Assembly: GCA_025351345.1 (NCBI GenBank)
Contig: JANXWB010000057.1
Coordinates: 1 to 43,647 of the forward strand
DNA from: Synechococcales cyanobacterium GL140_1_metabat_312
GTDB lineage: Bacteria > Cyanobacteriota > Cyanobacteriia > Leptolyngbyales > Leptolyngbyaceae
Length of the DNA stretch: 43,647 bases
Direction: 5' to 3'
Of this stretch, positions 25,978-33,568 are shown one piece after another (the stretch's first letter is position 1; every line of letters starts with the position of its first letter). The notes under the pieces are model-generated. The model was not told the DNA's origin, did not search any database, and saw only the letters and a list, made by a program, of their open reading frames with translations. The translations under genes were made by a program, and so were the position numbers.

Positions 25978-26796
25978 TTAACCATAATTTTCCAAATCGA
26001 ATTGGGCGAGTAAATGGAGCAAGTGATCATCATTTTCCAAATGTCCAACAATACGTCGGAGTGGCAAGGGATGAACTCGCAATAATGTCGGGGTTGCAGT
26101 GACTTGATCATATTCGGCTTGTTCGGGATGTTTGGAAATATCGACCACCTGTAGCGTGTAGGGCTGCAATAACGATCGTTCCAAAGCTCGATGAAGATTA
26201 CGCAAGGCGAGTTCGGTGGACGAGTGGCGACAGGAAACAAAAAGTCGTAACACATAGCGGTTGGCTTGGGAAATTGGGGAAATTGGGGCCAAAGTTGAGG
26301 ATTCGATCGGCGGGGACTCTTCAATTATCGATCGTTGCAGGGTTGACATGTCGGACTCCAGTAGGGTCTGTCGAGAATCGGGTGGAGATTGGGTCACGGG
26401 CAAGATGAGATCGTGAAACTCCCAAAGCTCTGGAAAATCTTGTTTATATTGACGTAGTAATTGAGCTTCACATAGCTCTGATTGAATTCTATCGAGTTGC
26501 CAAGAGGTTCCTGGAATTTGAAACAAATGATTTAACAAAGCTCGATATTGAATGACTGGTGGCATGGCTATAGCGGTAATCTGTAGGTTTCCCTGTTCGA
26601 CACCCCACCAGACATCCACGGTGGCCTTGTAGTAATGAAGCAAAAAATGAGGCGGTTCTGAGAGCTTTAGTGCCTGCTGCAATTCGCCACAAAGATGGAC
26701 GTGCCAGTGCTTTTGCTTGTTGGCATCAATGCAATAGGCTACATCTCCACCGGGCGTAAAGAGTGCGATCGCTTTAAAAGGAGAGAGCAGTTGCAT
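25978..26796 (-). CDS. KaiB-domain protein with unknown N-terminal domain
   Basis: The C-terminal part (about residues 180-268) is a KaiB/SasA-type thioredoxin-like domain: RYVLRLFVSCRHSSTELALR, then a helix, then YTLQVVDISKHPEQAEYDQV and the cis-Pro loop TATPTLLRV, ending with RRIVGHLENDDHLLHLL. This matches the order of KaiB strands and helices. The first 130 residues (FKAIALFTPGGDVAYCIDAN ... HLCGELQQALKLSEPPHFLL) form a separate domain that I cannot assign, joined by a Ser/Pro-rich linker with a 9-bp in-frame duplication (SPISPIS). It is not the clock KaiB itself, which is about 100 aa and next to kaiC. It is also not SasA, since no histidine-kinase domain follows. A sensor or clock-linked role is only inference. 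Neighbours are fetB-like upstream and cofH downstream. Confidence 0.82.
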   Translation of the reverse strand: MQLLSPFKAIALFTPGGDVAYCIDANKQKHWHVHLCGELQQALKLSEPPHFLLHYYKATVDVWWGVEQGNLQITAIAMPPVIQYRALLNHLFQIPGTSWQLDRIQSELCEAQLLRQYKQDFPELWEFHDLILPVTQSPPDSRQTLLESDMSTLQRSIIEESPPIESSTLAPISPISQANRYVLRLFVSCRHSSTELALRNLHRALERSLLQPYTLQVVDISKHPEQAEYDQVTATPTLLRVHPLPLRRIVGHLENDDHLLHLLAQFDLENYG

Positions 26797-26955
26797 AACA
26801 CTTTCAATGCCTATGTCATCACACCCAGATGATCATCTAAGCCAGAGGGTCATCAAACCCACAAAACCACTACTTTAAATATAAAATAGATATAAAATTT
26901 ACGTAGCCAAATGCAATTATTTAAGTCAGGCTATTTAATATTTCTCTACTGTGCC

Positions 26956-27717
26956 TTACCAAGTGATTAATTGGGCATCATTCGTCAGAAATTGCCGTGA
27001 AATCGTTAGGGTTAGTAATATTGTTGTTAACAATGTTGCGAATAATGACATAAATAGTACTAAAAGTTGATAGGCTCCGGCCTGTAATGGATCCAAGCCA
27101 GAGATCAACTCGCCAGACATAAAGGTCGGCAAGATTCCTAATCCTAAAATTGTCAGGGCACTAAGTTGTGGCATGACTGCACTGCGAACTGCATCCCGTT
27201 GATATTGGGCTATGGCTTGTTTGGGGGTTGCGCCAAGGCTTAGGTGGGTTTCGATTTCGAGGCGATGACTATTGAAGCTTTTAACTAGTTGAGTGACGGC
27301 ACTAGTACTAGCACTCATACTGGCAAGAATTATTCCTAAAAAAGGTAACATCGATCGGGCTTCAAACCAGCTCCAATTGGGCGTTACGAATAGATGGGTA
27401 TAGCTTAAGGTAATTACGCTACTAAACAGTAGAGTTCCGGTCAACATTGGGAATAAAAATGCAATCCTATGGTTGATTTGATTTTTAGAAAGCAGACTAG
27501 AAATCACAATTAGAGTTAGGACTGCGATCGCGGTTGCCCAAGGTGAATGTAATGCAAAGACTATTGCGAGTAGATAACAAAAAACAATCATTTGTAAAAT
27601 CGATCGGCCCACGGCGACCAAAATCGGCATCTCAAGATCAAGCCGTTGCCATACTGAAAGCCCAATGGCTCCGACGACTAATCCTAGGCTCCCTAATAAT
27701 TGTTCTGGAGTATCCAT
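26956..27717 (-). CDS. FetB-like ABC permease (UPF0014 family)
   Basis: A 253-aa membrane protein with about six to seven helices. It carries the family core EMPILVAVGRSILQMIVFCY and LSLGATPKQAIAQYQRDAVR, then GLGILPTFMSGELISGLDPL in the last third. In Escherichia coli FetB pairs with the ATPase FetA and has been linked to iron export or oxidative-stress tolerance. No fetA-like ATPase is next to it here, so the partner is encoded elsewhere. The start ATG at 27717 gives the normal N-terminus. The substrate in cyanobacteria is uncertain. Confidence 0.88.
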   Translation of the reverse strand: MDTPEQLLGSLGLVVGAIGLSVWQRLDLEMPILVAVGRSILQMIVFCYLLAIVFALHSPWATAIAVLTLIVISSLLSKNQINHRIAFLFPMLTGTLLFSSVITLSYTHLFVTPNWSWFEARSMLPFLGIILASMSASTSAVTQLVKSFNSHRLEIETHLSLGATPKQAIAQYQRDAVRSAVMPQLSALTILGLGILPTFMSGELISGLDPLQAGAYQLLVLFMSLFATLLTTILLTLTISRQFLTNDAQLITW

Positions 27718-27817
27718 AAATCAAATCTCTGAGTTAGTCTAAAATTCTAATTGTTCGCTCTCTATCCTAGAGTAAAATCAAATTAATTATTCATTGCTGG
27801 TGTGGAGTGATTTAGGT

Positions 27818-28261
27818 ATGAATATTGCAATCGTGTCGGCATCCCGTGCAATTTTGGCGGTTGGATTATCTATTGGATCATATTTTGGGCTGATGGGCGG
27901 TGCTGCTGTGCCGACAGCTAGGCTCGATATGACGACCGATCGATCGTCCTTCTCCTCGACTGCTGGAATGAGAACGATTCCCCTAACACAGCTTCCCCCT
28001 GAGGCCAAGACTACAATTAATCTAATTCAGCGCGGCGGGCCATTTCCTTATCCGCAAAAAGATGGCACTGTTTTTAGTAATTTTGAAAAGCGATTGCCTG
28101 TTGCAGCACGAGGTTACTATCGAGAATATACTGTTCCAACACCCGGTGCCCGGAATCGCGGGGCAAGACGAATTATTGCTAGTCAACGACGCGAGTACTA
28201 TTACACGGGCGATCACTATGCCACTTTTGCAAAGATTCAGCTTCCTATTCTTAAGCGATAA
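27818..28261 (+). CDS. Secreted guanyl-specific ribonuclease, RNase Sa/barnase (N1) family
   Basis: A 147-aa exported ribonuclease cutting single-stranded RNA after G. The ATG at 27818 (GGAG at 27804-27807) starts a signal peptide or anchor (AILAVGLSIGSYFGLMGGAA, about residues 11-34). The mature domain (about 54-147) follows RNase Sa of Streptomyces closely: LPPEAKTTINLIQRGGPFPY, then YYREYTV, GARNRGARRII and YYTGDHYATF. Catalytic residues by alignment are Glu103 (Glu54 of RNase Sa), Arg114 (Arg65), Arg118 (Arg69) and His133 (His85), all conserved. The two cysteines that form the disulfide in RNase Sa are absent. A barstar-family gene follows after 71 bp on the same strand, so the pair forms a toxin/inhibitor module. 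Two 13-bp tandem copies lie just after the stop. Confidence 0.93.
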   Translation: MNIAIVSASRAILAVGLSIGSYFGLMGGAAVPTARLDMTTDRSSFSSTAGMRTIPLTQLPPEAKTTINLIQRGGPFPYPQKDGTVFSNFEKRLPVAARGYYREYTVPTPGARNRGARRIIASQRREYYYTGDHYATFAKIQLPILKR

Positions 28262-28289
28262 TCCCAAACAGAAATCCCAAACAGAAATC
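28261..28289 (+). repeat. 13-bp tandem duplication in the RNase-barstar gap
   Basis: ATCCCAAACAGAA is present twice (28261-28273, 28274-28286), followed by the first three bases of a third copy. It starts at the last base of the RNase stop codon. Confidence 0.85.
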
Positions 28290-28332
28290 AATTAAGTTCT
28301 CTTATCCTAGCTAACTTCAGGAGCTATTTCAA

Positions 28333-28758
28333 ATGACTATTTCTTCGCATCTACCGACTCAGGAATTCTCTCTAGATGCTATGGAGCAACTTCCGGGGTT
28401 TTATTCAATTGACAGTGAGATCGATCGTCCAACGTTCATTCGAGATTGTACGGAATGGGGATTTGATATCGTTGAACTCAATGGTCGCAAGGCACAAGGC
28501 GAAGCGAGTTACTTTACTGAGTTGGCTAAGGCTTTGGAATTTCCAGATTATTTTGGTAGAAATTGGGACGCAGTTGCGGATTGTTTGACTGATTTGGAGT
28601 GGGAGGAAGGCGATTGTATTATGGTGTTGTATTCCGCTGCCGATCGGTTTGCTAAGGCTGAACCAGTTGGCTGGAAAACCATGATGGAAATTTGGCAACC
28701 TGTAGTTGATCATTGGAGCGATCTTGGTGTTTCACTGTATTTAGTATTCCAAGATTAA
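28333..28758 (+). CDS. Barstar-family ribonuclease inhibitor
   Basis: A 141-aa cytoplasmic immunity protein expected to bind and block the upstream RNase before export. The barstar core FPDYFGRNWDAVADCLTDLE (70-89) aligns with PEYYGENLDALWDCLTGW of barstar: Tyr73, Asp79 and Asp83 correspond to Tyr29, Asp35 and Asp39, the residues that fill the RNase active site. The protein is about 50 residues longer than barstar, with an N-terminal extension (residues 1-45, which includes RPTFIRDCTEWGFDIVELNG as the first strand and helix). An AGGAGC at about 28319 supports the ATG at 28333. Acidic composition fits an RNA-mimicking inhibitor. Confidence 0.92.
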   Translation: MTISSHLPTQEFSLDAMEQLPGFYSIDSEIDRPTFIRDCTEWGFDIVELNGRKAQGEASYFTELAKALEFPDYFGRNWDAVADCLTDLEWEEGDCIMVLYSAADRFAKAEPVGWKTMMEIWQPVVDHWSDLGVSLYLVFQD

Positions 28759-28997
28759 GCGTTGCTAGTCTAAGATTAGAACTTGATATTCTAAACTTCG
28801 CGATCGCCCGACTATTTTATCGCATTATTTTGCCGTAGTTATAGCGGGCGAATTCACCTTCATTGATAGTGTTCTAGGCATAAAATTAGATAGAAAACTA
28901 GTGATAAATCTTCGATAATAGTGCAATTTTTGGGCCTAATTTCCGGTATTTTAAAGATGATGCGGGGAAATCCCCAGACTATTTTGAGGAATACCCC
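28759..28997. other. Intergenic region with inverted repeat
   Basis: A 239-bp gap after the barstar gene. TCGCCCG (28804-28810) and CGGGCGA (28845-28851) form a 7-bp GC-rich inverted repeat with a 34-nt loop that may end the RNase-barstar transcript. The remainder is AT-rich leader DNA of the next gene. Confidence 0.5.
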
Positions 28998-30509
28998 ATG
29001 ACTGATACTGCTCTGCCCGCTGTGATTCAGGCGATGCTTAAGCCAGATTTTTATTCCCATGCTGTGACTGAACCCATTGAGTTGATTCAAACGCATATCT
29101 CCTACGTGTTTCTAACTGGAGACTATGTTTACAAACTTAAAAAGCCTGTTAACTACGGATTTCTAGACTTCTCAACCCTTGAAAAACGCCAACATTTTGC
29201 CGAAGAAGAAGTACGGCTCAATCAGCGCGGGGCGGGGAAACTATACCTCGGGGTGGAATCCATAACTCAAGTTGGCGATCGGTTCCAAATCGGGGGAGAT
29301 GGCGTGGTAGTTGAGCCTGCGGTAAAAATGCAGCAGTTTCCACAAACAGCACTACTAAGTGAAATGTTTGATAAGGGTGAACTCACCGACGAATTGATCG
29401 TCACCTTGGCTAAAGAACTGGCCACATTCCACGCGAAGTCCGAAAGCAACGATCATATTCGTAGTTTTGGAACTGTTGAAGCAATTCGTCAAGCGTATGA
29501 TGAGAACTATGCTCAAAGTATTGGGTATATCGATCGTGCTCAAACCCAAATTCAGTGGGACAAAACTAAAGCCTATAGCGATCGTTTTTTTGTTGAGAAA
29601 GCGGCTGTATTTGAATCTCGCGTGAGTGCCGACAAAATTCGGGAATGCCATGGAGATATCCATTTACGAAACATTGCCTATTGGCAGGGCGAAATGTTGT
29701 TGTTTGATTGTATTGAATTCAACGAGCCATTTCGGTTTGTGGATACGATGTATGATTTAGCATTTGTATGTATGGATTTGGATGCGCGGGGCCGATCGGA
29801 CTTTGCAAATCTATTGCTAAATACCTATTTAGAACAAACTGGAGATTATGAAGGCGTGCAGGTTTTGCCGCTGTACCTCAGCCGTCAAGCCTATGTCCGG
29901 GCAAAAGTTACGTCATTTCTATTAGACGATTCAACCATTCCAGCTGATGTCAAAGAATCGTCGGCTAAAACAGCGGCGGACTACTATCGTTTGGCCTATA
30001 ACTATACTGCTGTCAAGAAGGGTCGATTGATTCTAATGTCGGGGCTTTCGGGTTCAGGCAAAAGCACAACTGCCAAAGCAATCGCTCGTCGCCAGAATGC
30101 AATTCATTTACGATCGGATGCAGTGCGTAAACATCTAGCAAATATTCCAATTGAGCAAACGGGAACGGCTGATATTTATAGTCCTGAAATGACTCAGAGA
30201 ACCTACGATCGGTTGCTTAAGCTTGGCGTATTACTCGCATCTCAAGGTCATACGGTGATATTGGATGCTAAATACGATCGGATTGCATTACGAACTCCGG
30301 TATTAGCGACGGGAATTCCAGTAACTATTGTTCATTGTGATGCGCCGATAGAGGTCTTGATGGCACGGGTTGCAGCACGGACGGGAGATATTGCGGACGC
30401 AGATATTGGGGTTTTGCAACAGCAGAGTTTTGAAGAGTTTAGTGAGGCGGAAAAAGGCTTTGTAAAAGTAGTGGATACGACGGGTGTGGTGGAAGTGAGT
30501 TCAATTTAA
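28998..30509 (+). CDS. Fused aminoglycoside-phosphotransferase-like / P-loop kinase protein
   Basis: A 503-aa two-domain protein of a widespread bacterial family with unknown substrate. Residues about 1-330 form a kinase-like (APH) domain: YVFLTGDYVYKLKKPVNYGF with a likely ATP-binding Lys, and the catalytic loop CHGDIHLRNI followed by LFDCIEFNEP. Residues about 340-500 form a P-loop kinase domain with GLSGSGKST (349-357) and a lid-like region RSDAVRKHLANI; DAKYDRIALR resembles the adenylylsulfate or gluconate-kinase type. The start has GAGGA about 8 nt before the ATG. The protein may phosphorylate a small metabolite or nucleotide; no substrate can be named. Confidence 0.88.
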   Translation: MTDTALPAVIQAMLKPDFYSHAVTEPIELIQTHISYVFLTGDYVYKLKKPVNYGFLDFSTLEKRQHFAEEEVRLNQRGAGKLYLGVESITQVGDRFQIGGDGVVVEPAVKMQQFPQTALLSEMFDKGELTDELIVTLAKELATFHAKSESNDHIRSFGTVEAIRQAYDENYAQSIGYIDRAQTQIQWDKTKAYSDRFFVEKAAVFESRVSADKIRECHGDIHLRNIAYWQGEMLLFDCIEFNEPFRFVDTMYDLAFVCMDLDARGRSDFANLLLNTYLEQTGDYEGVQVLPLYLSRQAYVRAKVTSFLLDDSTIPADVKESSAKTAADYYRLAYNYTAVKKGRLILMSGLSGSGKSTTAKAIARRQNAIHLRSDAVRKHLANIPIEQTGTADIYSPEMTQRTYDRLLKLGVLLASQGHTVILDAKYDRIALRTPVLATGIPVTIVHCDAPIEVLMARVAARTGDIADADIGVLQQQSFEEFSEAEKGFVKVVDTTGVVEVSSI

Positions 30510-30518
30510 ATATTGACA

Positions 30519-30598
30519 GATCCCCTTCAATCTTTCTTGTGAGGCGAGACTAAGAAGTTCAATTCTAGTTCCTCCTTCACAAGGGAGATCAGGGGATC
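30519..30598. repeat. MITE-like hairpin repeat, copy C
   Basis: Outer arms GATCCCC (30519-30525) and GGGGATC (30592-30598), inner arms CTTGTG (30536-30541) and CACAAG (30578-30583), and the core ACTAAGAA / TTCTAGTTCCTCC. The core is shared with the copies near 4313 and 8409. It lies between convergent genes and may act as a two-way terminator. Confidence 0.7.
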
Positions 30599-30644
30599 GG
30601 GTCTTTTGATGCTAGCGAGAGGACGATCGCAGTTAGCTGCTAAT

Positions 30645-31652
30645 TCATGCAAAATGCTGAAATCCTTGATTTAAAGAAAGCGATCGTATTCCCTCCCTAT
30701 CGTCTTTTAATAGGACATCTGTTGTATTTGTAATAGTCCCGATCGGAATGCTTTTTGTTATTTCACAGAATTCATCTGCTTGGTCTGGCGGCATACACAA
30801 AATCAATTCAAAATCCTCACCCCCATATAAAACCCAATCCAAAGCTTGTTGTAATCCGACAACCGTACTCAATTCTTCAATTTCGGGATAATTCAAAATA
30901 CTAGCTTGATCAAGAACTGCTCCCACACCGCTTGCCCGACAAATCTGTATCACCGCATCCGCTAAACCATCACTCGAATCCATACCCGCAGGGGTTGGAT
31001 CTGGTAATTGCGAAACTAAATCTAATCGAGGTTGAGGATATTGATGGGCCTTAATCCACGCTGCCCGATCGGAGAAGGACAAATCACGGCCCAACAGCAA
31101 CTCCAAACCAACTCGCGATCGTCCATGAACTCCCGTCATCACAATCCGATCGCCTAATTTTGCACCATTGCGTCGAATAATTTTCGCAGAATCAACCCAA
31201 CCGATTGCCGTAATCGCCAAAGACAACTGCCGCGATCGCACCACATCGCCTCCCACAATAGACACCTGCCACGGGTTCAAACAATCCGCAATCCCTTGAT
31301 AAATCTCCTCAATCCATTGCACCGGAATCTCTGAGGGCACACTCAACCCGATCGTAATACTCTCTGCCGTTGCCCCCATAGCCGCCAGATCCGAAAGATT
31401 CGCCGCCGCCGATCGCCAACCTGCCGCATGAGGGGGCGTAGTGACAATCGGATTCTCTAGCCCAACGCTAAAATGGACACCATCGACCAACACATCCGTC
31501 GTCACCACCAAGCGCCCCGGTCCGCACTGCCCCCCAATCTCAAGAACGGCACCATCGTCACCAATAACCTCCGCCGGACAAAAGCGCTGGAGACGTTTTA
31601 ATAATTCCTGCTCACCAATATCTTGAAGTTGTAAACCGGAATCAATCGACAT
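30645..31652 (-). CDS. thiL: Thiamine-monophosphate kinase
   Basis: ThiL phosphorylates thiamine monophosphate to the active cofactor thiamine diphosphate with ATP. The 335-aa product has the PurM-like fold signatures: GDDGAVLEI near residue 31, VVTTDVLVDGVHF, GGDVVRS, GMDSSDGLADAV and YGGEDFELIL. The ATG at 31652 (MSIDSGLQL) is preferred over an upstream start that would add nine residues, because the next residues already enter the conserved IGEQELLKRL segment. The gene is convergent with the phosphotransferase/kinase gene and divergent from the ABC exporter. Confidence 0.95.
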   Translation of the reverse strand: MSIDSGLQLQDIGEQELLKRLQRFCPAEVIGDDGAVLEIGGQCGPGRLVVTTDVLVDGVHFSVGLENPIVTTPPHAAGWRSAAANLSDLAAMGATAESITIGLSVPSEIPVQWIEEIYQGIADCLNPWQVSIVGGDVVRSRQLSLAITAIGWVDSAKIIRRNGAKLGDRIVMTGVHGRSRVGLELLLGRDLSFSDRAAWIKAHQYPQPRLDLVSQLPDPTPAGMDSSDGLADAVIQICRASGVGAVLDQASILNYPEIEELSTVVGLQQALDWVLYGGEDFELILCMPPDQADEFCEITKSIPIGTITNTTDVLLKDDREGIRSLSLNQGFQHFA

Positions 31653-31766
31653 GATGTAAACCCAATACTCTAGACCCAATGCCTAATTCACTCTCTATGA
31701 TAAATGTAGAGTCCCGACATGGGATAGAATCATAATTCTTGAATCTTGATAGGAAATCCCAACGTC

Positions 31767-33530
31767 ATGGCACGATCGTCGCAATTTCAACGGTTGATCA
31801 GTTATTTGCGGCCTCATTCATCGATGGCTCTGCAAGGGGTTTTTGCATTAATGCTCGTGAATGCACTCGCGATCGCCATTCCCTTGGAAATTCGCAAGGC
31901 ACTTAAAGAATTACAAACGACATTCACTATGAATAGTTTGCTCTATCATGCTGGATTTGTGGTTCTCATGGCCAGTGTTATGTGGGCGATCCGCTTGTTT
32001 TCACGTATGCGGCTATTCGGCGTAGGTCGGTTTGTAGAATTTGATTTAAAACAAAAAATATTTGAACATTTACTACGGCTCGAACCTTCTTATTTTGCCA
32101 GCAATACTATAGGTGATTTAATTAACCGTGCCACCAGTGATGTCGATAGCATTCGTCGGTTAATGGGCTTTGCCTTACTCAGTACGGCGAATATTGTCTT
32201 TGCTTACGCGTTCACGCTTCCAGCCATGTTCTCATTAAATATAAGATTAAGTTTACTGGCGCTTAGTGTTTATCCGTTGATGTTACTCGTCGTGAATTTG
32301 TTTAGTAATAAACTGCGAACTCAACAACAGGAAGTTCAGGAATCTCTTTCTGATTTAAGTGAATTAATTCAAGAAGATCTCAGCGGCATTGCATTGATTA
32401 AGATATATGCCCAAGAGGAGAATGAACGTCGCGCATTTGATGAGATGAATGAAACATTGTTTGATGTGAGTTTACGATCGGCCCAAACCCGCACATTCCT
32501 ATTTCCACTTTTATCCGTCTTGGCCTATGGCAGCACCTTGATTATTTTGTGGTTTGGTGGCCCAGCCATTCAGAACGGTGAGATTGGGATTGAAGATTTA
32601 ATTCCCCTATTGATTTTTGTAGGCCAATTAGCATTCCCTACTGCACTAATGGGATTCACAATTACAGCCTATCAACGCGGCACAGTCAGCCTCGATCGGA
32701 TTGAAGCTATTCTGTCCGTTGAACCCAAAATCAAAGATGCTGATGATGCAGTTATGGTGCTTTCTGAACATATTAAAGGTGAACTTCGCGCTCAAAATCT
32801 TACCTATCATCATTCTGGAACTACAATTGAAACTCCACCTGCATTAAAAGATATCACCTTTACAATTGCACCGGGCGAAACGGTTGCGATCGTGGGCGAA
32901 GTGGGTTCGGGTAAATCGACATTGGCCAATAGCATTCCGCGTTTACTAGATATTGCTCCCGGTCAATTGTTTTTAGATGGCATTGATTTGACCCAGATTC
33001 GATTACAAGATTTGCGAGGTGCGATCGCTTACGTTCCCCAAGAGAGCTTTTTGTTTAGCACCTCAATTCGAGCCAACATTGCCTATGGAATGCCAACCGC
33101 GACTCAAACTCAAATCGAACTAGCAGCCAAAGAAGCTCAAATCCATCCTGAAATTTTGAATTTTCCGCAGCATTACGATACGTTAGTAGGAGAACGAGGA
33201 ATTACGCTTTCCGGGGGCCAACGTCAGCGCACCGCCTTGGCTCGGGCCTTGTTGGTCGAAAGTCAAATTTTGATTTTAGACGATGCACTTTCTAGTGTAG
33301 ACAATCAAACAGCAACACAGATTTTAAATAATTTATCCGAAGGCACCGATCGTAAAACCGTAATATTTATCTCACACCAACTCTCTGCCGCCGCAATGGC
33401 CGATCGTATTTTTGTCATGAGCCATGGCAGCATTGTACAATCGGGTTCCCATGCTGAGCTATTGAATCAATCGGGCATTTACCGAGATCTTTGGAAACAA
33501 CAAGAACTAGTCGCTGCAATAGAAGCCTAA
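31767..33530 (+). CDS. ABC exporter half-transporter (fused membrane and ATPase domains)
   Basis: A 587-aa half-transporter of the MsbA/YheI-MdlA type. Six membrane helices lie within residues 1-315, including EFDLKQKIFEHLLRLEPSYF before the first coupling region. The ATPase domain follows, with Walker A GEVGSGKST, signature ITLSGGQRQR, Walker B ILILDD at 501-506 and the switch His in FISHQLSAAAMADRI. The usual catalytic Glu after Walker B is Asp506, as in the degenerate half of heterodimeric exporters such as TM287/288, so a second half-transporter may pair with it. Substrate unknown (lipid or drug efflux in relatives). The ATG at 31767 has AGGAA upstream; an earlier TTG would add seven residues. 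The DUF790 gene follows after 38 bp. Confidence 0.92.
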   Translation: MARSSQFQRLISYLRPHSSMALQGVFALMLVNALAIAIPLEIRKALKELQTTFTMNSLLYHAGFVVLMASVMWAIRLFSRMRLFGVGRFVEFDLKQKIFEHLLRLEPSYFASNTIGDLINRATSDVDSIRRLMGFALLSTANIVFAYAFTLPAMFSLNIRLSLLALSVYPLMLLVVNLFSNKLRTQQQEVQESLSDLSELIQEDLSGIALIKIYAQEENERRAFDEMNETLFDVSLRSAQTRTFLFPLLSVLAYGSTLIILWFGGPAIQNGEIGIEDLIPLLIFVGQLAFPTALMGFTITAYQRGTVSLDRIEAILSVEPKIKDADDAVMVLSEHIKGELRAQNLTYHHSGTTIETPPALKDITFTIAPGETVAIVGEVGSGKSTLANSIPRLLDIAPGQLFLDGIDLTQIRLQDLRGAIAYVPQESFLFSTSIRANIAYGMPTATQTQIELAAKEAQIHPEILNFPQHYDTLVGERGITLSGGQRQRTALARALLVESQILILDDALSSVDNQTATQILNNLSEGTDRKTVIFISHQLSAAAMADRIFVMSHGSIVQSGSHAELLNQSGIYRDLWKQQELVAAIEA

Positions 33531-33531
33531 C

Positions 33532-33553
33532 TATAATCCACTTATAATCCACT
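33532..33553 (+). repeat. 11-bp tandem duplication
   Basis: TATAATCCACT occurs twice (33532-33542, 33543-33553) in the 38-bp gap between the ABC exporter and DUF790 genes. Confidence 0.8.
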
Positions 33554-33568
33554 CACTCAGACAACTTT

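Noticed and set aside
27794-27817. Upstream TTG start for the RNase gene
   Set aside because: The ATG at 27818 has GGAG at a good distance and gives a normal leader; the TTG start would place charged residues ahead of it without support.
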